The position numbers were made by a program, and so were the translations under genes. A DNA stretch of 64,000 nucleotides from Cycas panzhihuaensis (taxonomy: Eukaryota > Cycadophyta), in assembly GCA_023213395.1 (NCBI GenBank), contig CM041465.1, forward strand, positions 193,199,741-193,263,740, written 5' to 3'. The stretch's first letter is position 1. Each line of letters opens with the position of its first letter. Shown in pieces: positions 32,488-43,643 of this stretch. The notes beneath the pieces were generated by a model. The model saw nothing but the letters and a program-made list of their open reading frames with translations. It had not been told where the DNA came from and did not search any database.

Positions 32488-35218
32488 TGGATGTGCGTCT
32501 ATGGGATAGCTACCTAATTGAGTAGGAATGGTAAGAGCGGTCGATGACACAATTGAGAAAAGACCTACAAGTAGGGCAAATACCACGTAGGGTGCCCCAT
32601 GCACCAGAGCGCGAGTTTGGGACCTACAAATGGAATATAGCTACCTGGAAGTGGTTCCCAACTTCAAACAAGAAGAGAAGAGGCATAGGGTTAGCCTGGG
32701 TTGACCTAAGGGAAGAATCCTCCCACCCTTGGATGGTCAGAAGGGGAAGGAGAGAACCCTTCAAAGGTTTCCCTAGAGTAGCAGGAAATGGGAAAAGGTA
32801 GGCAAATGAATGGCCTACGAATGGGATCCACTTGGTTACTTGACTAGGCAAAAAAACTGAGAGGGAGCACAAAGGAAATAACCAAAAGGAAAAGTTATAA
32901 TGCGTGCAAGCAAACTTAACTAAGCAAGGCGAGTGGACAAAGCAAGAGGGAAGTTTGCAAGGCAAAAGGGGGGAAAAGGTGAAAGGGAAGGCTTTCTAAG
33001 ACCTTTTCCTATAATAAATAAAATGCAAGCAGTAAAGTTAACGAAGTATAAACTAAGACAAAGGTTGATTTCCCTTTCTATTTCTGATGAGCTAATTACT
33101 ATTGCACCAAAACATGAAAGAAAAAGGAGATGGGAGTAGAGCAAGAGTATGTACCTAGAATAGAGGCTTGACGAAGCGACAGTGTTCCCACAAGGCACTC
33201 GAAGTTACTCCACAAGGCGCGGTAGACGTGACGGGTTGCGGTAGACCAGAATGTGGGGCTCCCTTACCTTCCCCGACAATAGTACTAAAGTACCAAGAAA
33301 GGAAAGGAAATGAACAAAATAATAGTAACAAATGAAATACGAAAGTAAAACATAAATGGAAGCACTTACCCACGAAGGAAGAAAGAGGAATGGATCCTTT
33401 GCGTCTTCCAAATACCTGCAAGTAAATGACAATATCCCCCTTTCCGGAGAAAGGGTACTAGCATACAATGGAGAATCCTAATAATACATGTACATATGAG
33501 GCAAGCATAAACTTAAATATATGCACATTAGTATTCAATATTACAATGATAAACTGTAGCGAAAAATAACCAAAGTAAAAGATAAATGAACCGATAAGCC
33601 TTAGAGTGGCCCACCTACCACAAGGAATAACCCTACTCTCCCTCAAGAAGCCACAGGGTAGTGAGGGTATGGCTATACAAGAAGGCTAGAAATAGAGGCA
33701 ACAAGAGTTGAAAAGTACCCAAGAGGATCTACAACAAGTTAGGGTGCTATGGGAAGCAAACTGGGTTGTTGGGGAAGAAGTTGGGCAAGGGACAAGTAGT
33801 TGGGGCTTATGTGAGTTGCCCAGATCAAGGTGCAAGCCCTCAAACCAGTATTGCAACAAGTGACAACACTGATTTCAATGGCTAAAAATGGCTTAACAAA
33901 CCCTTATTTGATTGCCAAGAGTAGCACGGGGCAAAAGGGAAGGTTTGGGGGGCAAAGAGCCACTTGGGGAGCGTGGAAGGTGGTGCGGAATCCACCCAGC
34001 TCTCACCTGAACCCTATGTAACCCATCTTTGCCGCTATCTTGAGCAAGAAATGTAGGAAAGGAGGCTCTAATGGTAGAAAAAAGATAGCCCAAAACAAGG
34101 CAAGAGTAACCTTCAAAGATCAAAGCAAGGAGAGCTAGAAATGACATGCAAAATAGGGCATAAATTGGACAAGAAAGCAACTTAAACCAATGAATACCTG
34201 AGAAAGAGGAGGAAGGCCTTTGCCTCAGTCAAGAGCTACTCAAAGAAGACTAAGAAATCTGCCAAAGAGCTATGGAACAATAAGTTTGGAACCCCTGCTA
34301 ATGGAGTTGAAGGAAACACTTGTACTTTGAGGATGCTTGATGGCTGCCTGAGCAAGAAAATGCTGAGATCTCTCTAAAGGTGCCCTCTCCAAGGCATGTG
34401 AAGGGTTGGGAAGATGTCCTAGCCATACCAAAGGAGAGCTGGGCATTGGAGGAGAGGTGCAAGTCCTGTAGCAGTAGTAGAGCAGCAGGGAATAGCAGAG
34501 CACAGGGCATTTTTCCTTGAGAAGCATTCAAAAATTGAGCAAAAGATCCTAAAAGGGACTTAGAGAGGACTTAAATACCCAGCCTAAACCCTAAACAAGT
34601 GATTAGGGCACAACTGGTAGTGAGTCAATTGCGAAACACGTGGTAGTTTCATAATAAATACGAAATTGCCATGGCAGATTTTTTAAAACAAACTTGAACA
34701 GTCGTCTCACCATAAATTTCACAATACCGTAGAATTTATAGCAGTACCATGAATTTCACTGCAGGACATGACCAGGGGCTAAATCTGGCCTAGACAGCCA
34801 GCCTGGGCTATGGGCCAATGACAAAAGAGGCTAATGGGGGGCTGAGACACCTACCCAAGGGCAGAGAAGCCAACAAATGAGTCAAGAAGAGCAAAAATAG
34901 GACTCAAAAGTTGTGACAAGTCAACCAAACAATGACAAGTCATCACACGAGCAGGGGTGACAGGAGCCAAATGGGTCTTAAAGTGAGTAGGGCAGAATGC
35001 AGGAAGTGGAATGGCCACTGGGGTGCCACACTCGCTGGGAATGTGCCCCCGCTATAGTCATCATAGGCTGAATAAGTGTAGATGATGACAAGATCATCTA
35101 CGAGATCATAACATGCAAGCACACACTCATCTCGAAAGAAAGCAATGATAAGGTGAGAAGCATACTTGCACTTACCTGAGTCGACCACTCCATATCCATT
35201 CCTGAAAGCCAGGAAACA
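32488..35218 (-). repeat. G2 3' LTR
   Basis: Aligns end to end with 46441-49156. The many frames in it on both strands (32544-34527) occur in both LTRs with different breaks and are not genes. Confidence 0.95.
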
Positions 35219-35235
35219 TTGCCCCCTTAGTAGTA
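35219..35235 (-). other. G2 polypurine tract
   Basis: On the minus strand CTAAGGGGGCAA just before the 3' LTR. Confidence 0.7.
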
Positions 35236-35659
35236 GAGCCTCGCCACTCAAAGGCATGGTGCGATGGCGAATGCTGGCAACACAACTGTTAGTAGCACAT
35301 GTGTAGACAGATATATAAATCAAGATCATAACAGTAGGCAAAGGTGCCAGTGAGTATCATAGCGGAACATATGGATACGAAGGTAGAGGTGGAGACAACA
35401 TAGGGGCTATCTATGCGCCACCCAGAAACTGACTGGAAGAATAAGAAAGGCGAGGGGGCTGCCCCCACCACAAAAGATGCAGAGAGATGTGCATAATCAA
35501 GTAGAAGAGTAAATAAAATTGGTAGTCGCCATAGTTTAACCTCATTAGCAGCTAGGTTTTGGAGGTGCGAATAGATCGTAAGAAGATGAGCATGATGGCT
35601 TGAGGCTTGGGTGACAAAGCGACCAGACAAGCCTCAGGGACAGTCAGCAAGAAGAGGAA
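35236..35659 (-). other. G2 3' untranslated region
   Basis: Between the second RNase H and the polypurine tract. The frames 35630-35289 are open but show no recognisable domain. Confidence 0.45.
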
Positions 35660-36067
35660 GGCGGCACTCAAGGATGAGACGAACGAGACTATTTGCCTCA
35701 GCGTTGAGGACCTAAGGGATATGCCAAATGTTAATAGATGAGAAGCAGGCCAAGAGGGATCTAGTGGCAGAAGCAAGAGTTCTCAAGTGAGGGCATCACA
35801 CCTGGTAAACCTGGATGAGATGGGACACCACAACTTGAGAGTCGCAAAGCAAAACGATAGGTCTGTGATGGAAATAGAGAGCATTAGTAAGGGCTTCCAT
35901 AACAGCTGTGTATTTAGCTTCGTTGTTAGTAGCCTCTGGGAGGAAGATCCCAAAGCGTAGGAAATCGTATCCAGACGGGCTGCAAAGAATCCATACAGCA
36001 GCAGAAGGTCCAGGGTTACCGCGGCTTCCATTGTCAGTAAAAATGTAGACGAACATAGGTGACACAA
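35660..36067 (-). pseudogene. G2 second RNase H (aRNH), next to the 3' LTR
   Basis: A ribonuclease H fold unit separate from the RT-linked one. The frame from 36065 (MSPMFVYIFTDNGSRGNPGP) gives the first catalytic Asp in FTDNGS, the Glu in NNEAKYTAVMEAL and the second Asp in LLCDSQVVV. After a stop at 35796 a further part reads VLNAEANSLVRLIL near 35690, where the fourth acidic residue has become N. The equivalent in G0 (50363) keeps NIEADSL. Extra RNase H domains of this archaeal/plant type are known in Tat elements, and their position relative to integrase varies. Here it lies far from RT, beyond the antisense ORF. The stop and lost residue suggest it is inactive. Confidence 0.8.
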
Positions 36068-37289
36068 AGTCCTAGTAGTGAATGAACAATGATGGAATGA
36101 AAGTGATACTCAAAATGTAAGCAAAAGGTAGCTGTGAAGGGTAGGAGGACCTAGCAATGAGGCTACCCAGGGATGAGAGCAAGCAGTCTGACCACTACCT
36201 AAGAGCAGGCAGAGAAAAAGTGCCCTGGAGCACCAAAGGTCGCTTCGGGAAGCGAAACATGTCCCTGGATAAGGGAGCATTCCCTTGGGAGACCCCAAGA
36301 GCAAAAAAGGGCTACAGAAATGAGTCCAAGATGGCAAAACGAGCCAAACGAGTATAAACTTGGGCATGCACGGGAGCAACATGCAAAACGAGGCAGAAGG
36401 GCCCTAGAAAAAGTGTAAAAACGAGGCATCATAAATGCGCCTGCAAGAGAGTACAAAAAGGCCGTCAAAAGAGCACAATGGGCAACAGGGCCAGAAGGTA
36501 AAGGCAATTAGGGAAACGAGATGGTTTCAATGACTATCGCGAGTCTAAAAATGGAAGAGGTGCCTGTCGGGGCCCTTGCCTATATAAGGAAAATCAAATA
36601 GAAAATGGATTCATTTTCACCAGCTCTCGTGAGAAACCAGAGCCATTCCCTTACATAGCGGAGCACCACCCAACTTTGGAGGTACGCAGGGGACGATCTG
36701 ACCATTGGATCAGAGCACAGAGAGAGCCAGTGGGATTGTCGATGACGACAATGAGACCAGATCCAGTGAGTGGATTTCATAAAACCCAACCCATTTCAAA
36801 GTTTTAATTTTGCTACTTTTTGTAGATTTTTATGTGATTTTTGTGCCCCTTATAGGTGATTGGAGGCCTCTCGGCATCTGAATTGGACCCAGAAAGAGGT
36901 GGGACTTGGGCATTAGGGAGCCCTGGTCCCGGTGGGCCCCATGGGGTCCACCAGAGGAAAAAATTTTAGTTTTGGGGGTAGAAATCCCCCTCTTTTAGGG
37001 GGTTACTATTCGTACTACGATAAAGATCATGGTGCCTTGATCATTGCCGTGGGGTCCCCCAATCACTGCAGGGCCCAAGCTAAACTTAGCAGTACCACTA
37101 AGTTTAGTGTGGTATGAAGGCAGAAAGTCAAAAAAAAAAAAAGGATAAGAGGGGCCATAAGGCCCCAAATCTCAGGCAGAGAGAGAGCTGAGAGAGAGCC
37201 AGAAGCGTTGCTGACTGACAGGACTAACTTTAATTGGATTTTGATGTGGATAGGCTGTCATCATAGTGGATAACCACGAGAATGTAGGT
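36068..37289. other. G2 non-coding region between second RNase H and antisense ORF
   Basis: No domain recognised on either strand. Some frames on both strands are open but not conserved. On the plus strand it contains a TATA-like box (36581) and a poly-A/T-flanked block with cccttataggtgattgg near 36850, which could be an untranslated leader of the antisense ORF. Confidence 0.45.
36581..36587 (+). promoter_or_regulatory. Candidate TATA box of the antisense ORF
   Basis: TATATAA in a relatively GC-rich context (gcctatataagga), about 700 bp upstream of the first ATG of the antisense ORF at 37290 and on the same strand. It is an isolated motif and is inference only. Confidence 0.35.
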
Positions 37290-39125
37290 ATGGCAATGTT
37301 GAGTTTCATCGAGATGATGTCCCAGGGGGACAAGGAGATCTTGCAGAGGTGTGGCCTGTACAAGGCCCTAAAGACACCCCAATTCGCATTTGATTAGAGA
37401 CTTCTAGTAGATATTGTATCCCATTGGGATAGGAAGAGGTACGTATTCCACTTGCCTCAGGTTGGAGATGTGATGGTCACGCCAAGGATATCCAGCGGAT
37501 ACTAGGAGTACCGGTGACTGGGAGGCTGGTGACACTGGGAGCGCTGCCTAGCACTGAGGCAACACATAGAGAGGCAGCCATGTTCTTCATAGAGGTTGAC
37601 AGGTGGGAGTGGAGAGGAGTTCCTCTCCAAATGATGGTGATGTCTCAGATTCCTCGGGTGAGGAAGCTTATTATACTGTGCATTATGTTCTAGATTTCCT
37701 AGAAATAGAACTATAGGGAGATACCAGGTGGTTAGATGTATGTAGTGTGCCACTATGAAGCTGATGAGAGGATGGACTAGGCTACCATGATAGCGACGAA
37801 CCTCATTGCGTAGCTTGACGCCATCAGGGTAGCGGGAAAGGGAGGACTATCATACAACACGTTGCTACAATGCTAGTTCTTCAATAATTTTGTGGCAGTG
37901 GCACCGGCAGGGGGACCACACCCCATAGCAAAGTGGGCTCTGATGGTCTAAAGATGGTAAAATCAACTGAGGGGGATGAAGGACCAGGCCCACGTTGGGC
38001 GATCAGTGGAGGCGACATCACTGGACCTCCTCACCCTGACAGACTATGTAGCAGATCCATACAGGACGGTGAGGTGGGATAGTGATGACGAGAGGGGTGG
38101 AGCAGGAGCGCTCCCAGATGATGACGACGACAGAGGAGATGGGGCCAGCCCATCACAACCCGGGCAGGGAGGCGGTGTCCTTGTGGATGGTAGGAGGAGC
38201 AGCGGGACCATCTGGGACTATCGGAGGAGAGGTAGGCCCATCAGGGGCAGCTGAGGAGAGCAGGGGGCTGGTAACTAGGGCCCGCAGGCTACGAATCATG
38301 AGGAGATCTGAAGAGGCGAGAGTTGAGCCCGTCCCTGCGAGGAGGGAGGCCCAGGCAGAGGAGGTACCCAAGGATAAGGTACCCGTAGCTAGTGAAGAGC
38401 CAGGAGGAGAGGATGTCACGCGAGCAAAGGAGCCAGCAGCCATGGCAGGTGAGGCCTAACTATTTCCTTAGTCGTTTGACAGCCAGATAGATGTTTGATT
38501 TGATTTGATCATGGTATATGGTGGGATATATACTGACACACAGCATGTTGCATTGGTAAGTACAACAGAGGTCAGGAGACTGGTAGAGGCCATGGTGAGG
38601 GAGATGTTCCCTCAGGTATATGCAGAGGGGCAGCCACCCATCCAAGCAGAGGATACGCCTAGATCGACAAGTGCCCACATGGAGGCATTCACCCTGTTGA
38701 CAAGGGTGAGAGACATCTGGACTGTAGAGTCCCAAGAGCATATAGCTTTTAGGGGACAGATGCAGTGAGAGCTTGATGAGGTGAGGAGTGAGCGAGATGC
38801 GCTACGCGGATGGGTCCAGGCTCAAGAGGCTCAAGGAGGAGCCGGTGGAGATGTAGGGAGCATGGTCCAGATAGCAGTGCTGGAGGAGCACCTCAGAGCG
38901 ACAGAGGAGAGATTCTAGAGTATGGAGAAGGGACTCCGGGGAGAGAGGGATCGTATCCATGCCAGATATGATCAACTAGTGGACCAGATGGCGTTGATGT
39001 CGAGCAGGAGCAGGACATATACTCATACAGCAGCGATAACCCTAAGACGGCCACGCAACGAGGGGAGTGAGGCAGGGAGCTCGTGGAGGCCCAGGAGGAG
39101 CCTCAGAGGGATGTCGTCCCCATGA
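37290..39125 (+). pseudogene. G2 antisense ORF resembling plant mobile domain protein (broken)
   Basis: Runs opposite to the retroelement genes. From ATG 37290: MAMLSFIEMMSQGDKEIL, then LLVDIVSHWDRKRYVFHLPQ and, after a frameshift near 37490, QRILGVPVTGRLV. Plant mobile domain proteins have at this position a segment like LxALVxRWxxxTHTFxxPxGE followed by TLEDVxxLLGLPVDG. Downstream are DRWEWRGVP, an acidic stretch rich in D/G/E (38080-38160), and a charged likely coiled-coil tail (VREMFPQVYAEG at 38600, EEHLRATEERF, GLRGERDRIHARYDQL at 38880-38980) ending at TGA 39123. At least two stops and several frameshifts. Antisense ORFs between pol and 3' LTR are known in Tat elements; their function is unknown. 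Confidence 0.65.
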
Positions 39126-39808
39126 GAGGGATCACATAGGCCAAGAGATGGTGCCCCAGGAATGGGGTAGCAGTAGTATAAGAGATATGTATATGATTTT
39201 GACAGGGGAAAGCACGGGCCTCCAGGGGGTCATATATAGGCTCATATGATTGTACCCCCCCTGCAAGGACACTAGCTTCCCACATATATGATGTAACATA
39301 TGATTTTGATGTATATATATATATGCGGGGTAATTGGAACCCCATTTGACATGAGATGGTGTGTATATCATGTGGTAGATAACATGTATGCTTTGTTTTG
39401 TATATTTTGTAAATGTTTTATTGTAAATGTTGCACATGTTTCCTTCCATGTATGGCTATATATCTAACATGAGCATACACATCCACCGTGAGTAAAGGTG
39501 ATAGAGAGGTGTGAGGTTAGAAATAGAACAACATGCATGTCTACAAAGGAGCATAGCGGAATATACGAAGGAAACAATAGGCGGGAGAGAGGAGTAATGG
39601 TACTTCAAAGTGTCATCCTAACTGGAGGATGCCCAAATAGGAAGACAAAAGGTTTCTGAGAGGATATGGGAACACGGCGAGAGGAACCAGAAGGGAAAGT
39701 GAGAATCCATCTTAAATTGCCACCCTAACTGTGGTTGGGAAGGATGGGAACAACATAAGATGGTAGTTTAGGCTCGCTTCGGAGCATGATGAAGGGATCG
39801 CTAAAAGA
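39126..39808. other. G2 spacer between antisense ORF and pol
   Basis: No domain seen; contains an AT-rich stretch (39290-39470) with a short TA run at 39311-39324. It would hold the 3' ends of both the pol and the antisense reading frames. Confidence 0.5.
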
Positions 39809-40880
39809 TCATGCATAAAACTTTTTAAGGAATTTCCCATTAACAGCTTTCTCAAATTCAAGCCCTTCTAGGGTGGCTATCCTATAAGCACCATTATCGA
39901 GGGTCTCGATAATGATGAAAGGGCCAACCCATCAGGGTTTGAATTTGGTCAAACAGTCATGGAGATATTCAAGCTTAAGGACGTGGTCCCCAAGAAACAA
40001 AGGACGGGAACAAAGATGTTTATCGTAGGTCCCTTGTGAGCAAGCTTTGGATGCCAGGTTAGCCTGATAAGCGGCTAAGTGTCTCTCATCCAAAGCCTCG
40101 AGGTCCAAAAGGTGAGCCTGACGGATCGACTCTTCATCGATGAAACCTTAAAGGGAGACTCGTAAAGAGGGAATCTCCACCTCTAGCAGGAATACCACCT
40201 CAGTACCATAGACCAGGGAGAACGGGGTCATTCCTGTGGCAGAACAGATAGAGGTGCAATAAGCCTACAAAGCAGAGGGTAGGTAGAATCCCAAAATGGC
40301 AAATGATGTGCTAGTAAACGAATGTGGCTATCGTTTTACTAGGAGTAGTGATCAAGGGGATGGCCTCTGCTCATTTAGTGAAATACTCCGTGGTAGTCAA
40401 GATAAACTTGTGCTGCAATGACAAATATGGCAAGATAGCCCCAATGAGGTCTAGTCCCTACTGAGTAAAAGGCCATGGAGAAATAATGGGGTGAAGGGCC
40501 TTAGAAGGCATATGGGAGATGTTGGCATGTTCCTGATATCGCCGACATCTTAAAGCAAAGGCATGAGCGTCCTTGAAAAGGGACGACTGGAAATAACCCA
40601 TACAAAGGATCCTCTGAGCCATAGACTAGCCCCCAAAGTGACCCCCATAAATACCATGGTGGCATTCGTGGAGTATTTGGTCAGCTTCATCAGTAGTGAC
40701 ACAGCGGAAGAGGATCCCATCGAAGGACCTCTTGTACAATACTTCACCCATGAGGAAGTATTACCTGGCAGAAGTCTGGATGCAAGATCTAACTTTACTA
40801 CTGGCATCGGGGTGGTATTGCTGCTGTGTGAGATACCACGCTATATTATCATACCACTCATTGTTGATGAGTGGATGAGG
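39809..40880 (-). pseudogene. G2 integrase with deleted catalytic core
   Basis: The zinc site is readable near 40650-40540 (HECHHGIYGGHFGG and ALRCRRYQEHA, with the last cysteine changed to tyrosine). The core begins PWPFTQ*GLDLIGAIL near 40470 (first D kept, one stop) and FTK*AEAIPL. After HIICHFGI near 40300 the next readable residues are LPSALWAYCTS and GMTPFSLVYGTEVVF, which in other Tat integrases lie roughly 80 residues further on. The segment with the second D and the catalytic E is therefore missing. The C-terminal domain continues (DLEALDERHLAAYQANL, WVGPFIIIETLDNGAYRIATLEG) to TGA at 39809. The enzyme cannot work. Confidence 0.85.
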
Positions 40881-40889
40881 AGAAGTGCC

Positions 40890-41680
40890 CTAAATTGCCA
40901 AGATAGACTCATCAGGGAGAGAATCGTCAACGAGAGCACTAAAGGAGTTAGGAATAGGGGCGTCTGCGAGCTGCTTGGCCACTATCATTCCCTTCTTTGA
41001 TTTCTGGTTAACGATATGAAGGTCAAATTCTTGAAGCAGGATGGCCCAACGGCCAGCCCTACCCGTCAAATTCGAATGAGTGAGCAAGTATCGCAAGGGA
41101 TCAGGTTGGACGATCACCTTGGTGGTGTTGCCAAGTAAGTAGTGTCTGAACTTCTTGGTTGCATGGACCAAGGAGAGATACTCCTTCTTGGTAGGAGAAT
41201 AGTTAAGTTCATCAGCCACAAGGGTGTGACTAATGAAATATATAGCTCTCTCAGTTCCTGAGCCATCCTCTTAAGCTAACATAGTGCCCAAGGATTCGTC
41301 AATCGCCAAGGTGTACAGGATGAAGGGCCTATCGAACCAAGGAGGCACCAGCATAAGAGTGGAAGTAAGGGCTTCCTTGAGTCCTTTGAAGGCCTTTTGG
41401 GTCTTATCAGACTAGGCAAAAGGGGCTCCCTTCTTCAATAGGTTCGTAAGGGGTTTAGCACTTACAGCGAAATCCGCTAAGAAGCACCTGAGAAAACTGA
41501 GCCTACCTAAGAACGACTTGATCTGTCATTGGGTCCTAGGGGGTGGCATGTTAAGGATTGCCCTGACCTTATCAGGATCAATCTGAATTCCTTGTTTGGA
41601 CACAAGAAACCTAAGGAGTTTGCCTGAGGTAATGGCAAGCACACACTTGAGTGGGTTTAGACTGACATGATACCTGTGGC
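40890..41680 (-). pseudogene. G2 RNase H linked to RT
   Basis: After the RT palm, the connection reads IQIDPDKVRAILNMPPP and SFLGRLSFLRCFLADF near 41590-41480, then the RNase H: PFILYTLAIDESLGTMLAYE near 41310, ELNYSPTKKEYLSLVHATKKF near 41200 and HYLLGNTTKVIVQPDPL. As in other Tat elements, the classical gypsy RNase H appears degenerated (the usual D is not in its place), which fits the use of a second RNase H. Frame breaks by stops near 41520 and 41270. Confidence 0.8.
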
Positions 41681-42521
41681 ATCATGAAAAGATGGCCCGC
41701 AAGTCGGAGGGATAATGGCCCCTGACATGGGAGAGGCCCATCATATCATCCATGAAGACCTCCAATGTGTTATCAATGAGGTTGTGGAAGATGAAATGCA
41801 TGGCTCTTTGGTAAGTAGCACCTGCATTCTTAAGGCCAAAGGGCATTGCCTTGTAAGCAAAGGTAGCCCATGGTGTAGTGAAGGTCATCTTGTGATGGTC
41901 TTTAGGAGAAATCTGAATTTGGTTATAGCCAAAGAAGCTATCCATTAAGGACATGACTTCGAATCCAATGGTACGATCAATAATTTAATTGATAAAGGGG
42001 AGCAGGAAGTTGTCCTTAGGACAAGCATTGTTAATGTCACAGAAATCGACACATATAGGAATTCCCCTGTTCTTTTTAACAATGGGGATAATATTAGAGA
42101 CCCACTTAGGGTAGTCAATGGAAGTAATAAGCCCAGCATCCAAAAGCTTATCAACCTCCATCTTGATGGTAGCTGAGAGCTTCAGGTAAAGGGAACGCTG
42201 CTTCTGGCACATAGGGCAGGCGCGAGGGATAGTGGTGAGGTTATCGGTAATAATGGAGGGATCAATTCCCTTCATGTCAGCATAATCCCATGCGAAAATG
42301 TCCTGAAACTCCTGGAACAAAAGGGAGTACTCCCTTACCTCATCAGGAGAACATTCCATCCCAACCTTAATGACCTTACCAGGAGCCAAGACTATGTCTT
42401 GGGTTGCCCCCATGTACATGGCATTATCCTCCTTGAAGTGGAGAGGGGTAAGGTCAACAAGAAGGGGTGGAATAGGAGATGGGATCAGATCGGCAAGTGT
42501 GGATCCAATCGCAAGGATCTT
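41681..42521 (-). pseudogene. G2 reverse transcriptase
   Basis: Frame 42419-41985: MYMGATQDIVLAPG, LFQEFQDIFAWDYADMKGID, then MEVDKLLDAGLITSIDYPKW and VKKNRGIPICVDFCDINNACP. After one stop (near 41985) the palm continues with VMSLMDSFFGYNQIQI, FAYKAMPFGLKNAGATYQRA and the catalytic FMDDMMGLS near 41780, where YVDD is usual. This is a typical Tat-lineage RT except for the stop and the YVDD to FMDD change. It would make cDNA of the element. Confidence 0.9.
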
Positions 42522-43103
42522 CTAGTGACTAAGCCTGTGATGGCCAGAAGGCAAGTTAAGCGCAAAGCCCGCTAGGTGCTCAAGTAGGGCTTCATCATCC
42601 TCGAAGTAATCCACCCCATGGATGACCTTACTTCGACTAGATGAAGTGCTAGAGGGAGTAGAGGTAACAAGACTGTGATGGTTATCAGGTTGCTTGTCTT
42701 CCTCGCGAGACTCTAAGAGAGAGTCAAAAGGAGACTCCTTGGAAGGAGCGAAAGGAAGTTCTTTGAAACCATCACTTGCGGGAGGTGATGAGGGAGAAGA
42801 ACTAACGATGGATGAGTCAACACGAGTGATGACATGCGACACATAGGAGTGGCTAGCCTTGTTAATAAAAGAGGTTCTAGGTGGGGATCTAGAATGAGAC
42901 GGGTGCGACCTACTGGCACAAAGGAAAGAGACAGGGTAGAGACAATCCTCGTCCTCATCGTGTGACTCATCATCACTAAACAAAGTAAGGTACCCGTAGC
43001 TTCCAACGCTAATAGGGGTGAACCACATGAGACTAGGGGAAGAAGATACGGGATCTTCTTCAGATGGATTAGGTATGCCAATAGAGCAAGTCAAGGCATG
43101 CAT
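42522..43103 (-). pseudogene. G2 protease to RT linker
   Basis: A 193-codon open frame, serine/aspartate-rich (MHALTCSIGIPNPSEEDPVS at start, SDDESHDEDEDC) ending with VDYFEDDEALLEHLAGF. It has no known domain. The same tail occurs in G0 at 32300. Serine-rich acidic linkers between protease and RT are usual in this family. Confidence 0.75.
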
Positions 43104-43643
43104 AGAAGGACCTCAGTTTGCCAGATTAGTAGAACGAGTTTATTTGGTAAGTGGACGTTCACAGGGAATCACCCTCATTCGCCCATCATGAACGAATTTA
43201 AGTTATCCCCAAAGAGTTGAGCACATGGCTCCCATTTAGTCGAGCTATGGATGACCTAGAAGAAGGTTATAATTGGCGTCAATGTCAAGGACTACAACAT
43301 CAGCAAGAACAGTCTTATCCTTAAGGGTAAGCGGAATCGCGATAGATCCCAAAGGGATCTTCTCGTTACCATCATAACCTTGGCATTGCCATGGAACAGG
43401 TTCTAAGGTAGAAATACCAAGCTCTTGCATGACACGTAAGGGCATGGTATTCACAGAAGAACCATTGTCGATAACAGTCCTTCGAAGAGTACAATCGGGT
43501 GTGTCAATAGTGATAATGAATGGGAAGTTCCACTGACGTTCCCTTTCACCTGCGGGAGGAAGGTCCTTAGGATCAAATGAAATAACGGGTTCGTGACTTT
43601 GGGTAACACCCAAAGCATGAACAGGTGTGTCATTCGATCCCAA
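43104..43643 (-). pseudogene. G2 aspartic protease
   Basis: Open for 132 codons (43643-43245). TPDCTLRRTVIDNGSSVNTM holds the catalytic Asp in the form DNGSS usual for Tat proteases. The closing strands are SIAIPLTLKDKTVLADVVVL and ANYNLLLGHP. Apart from a TAG after GHP (normally GRPW) this is the best preserved domain of G2. It would cut Gag-Pol. Confidence 0.9.

Noticed and set aside
32544-34531. Many open frames on both strands
   Set aside because: They lie in the G2 3' LTR and occur again in the 5' LTR with other breaks; LTRs are non-coding here.
38153-38443. Minus-strand Ala/Ser/Pro-rich frame of 96 codons
   Set aside because: GC-rich shadow of the antisense ORF, which reads on the plus strand with recognisable motifs.
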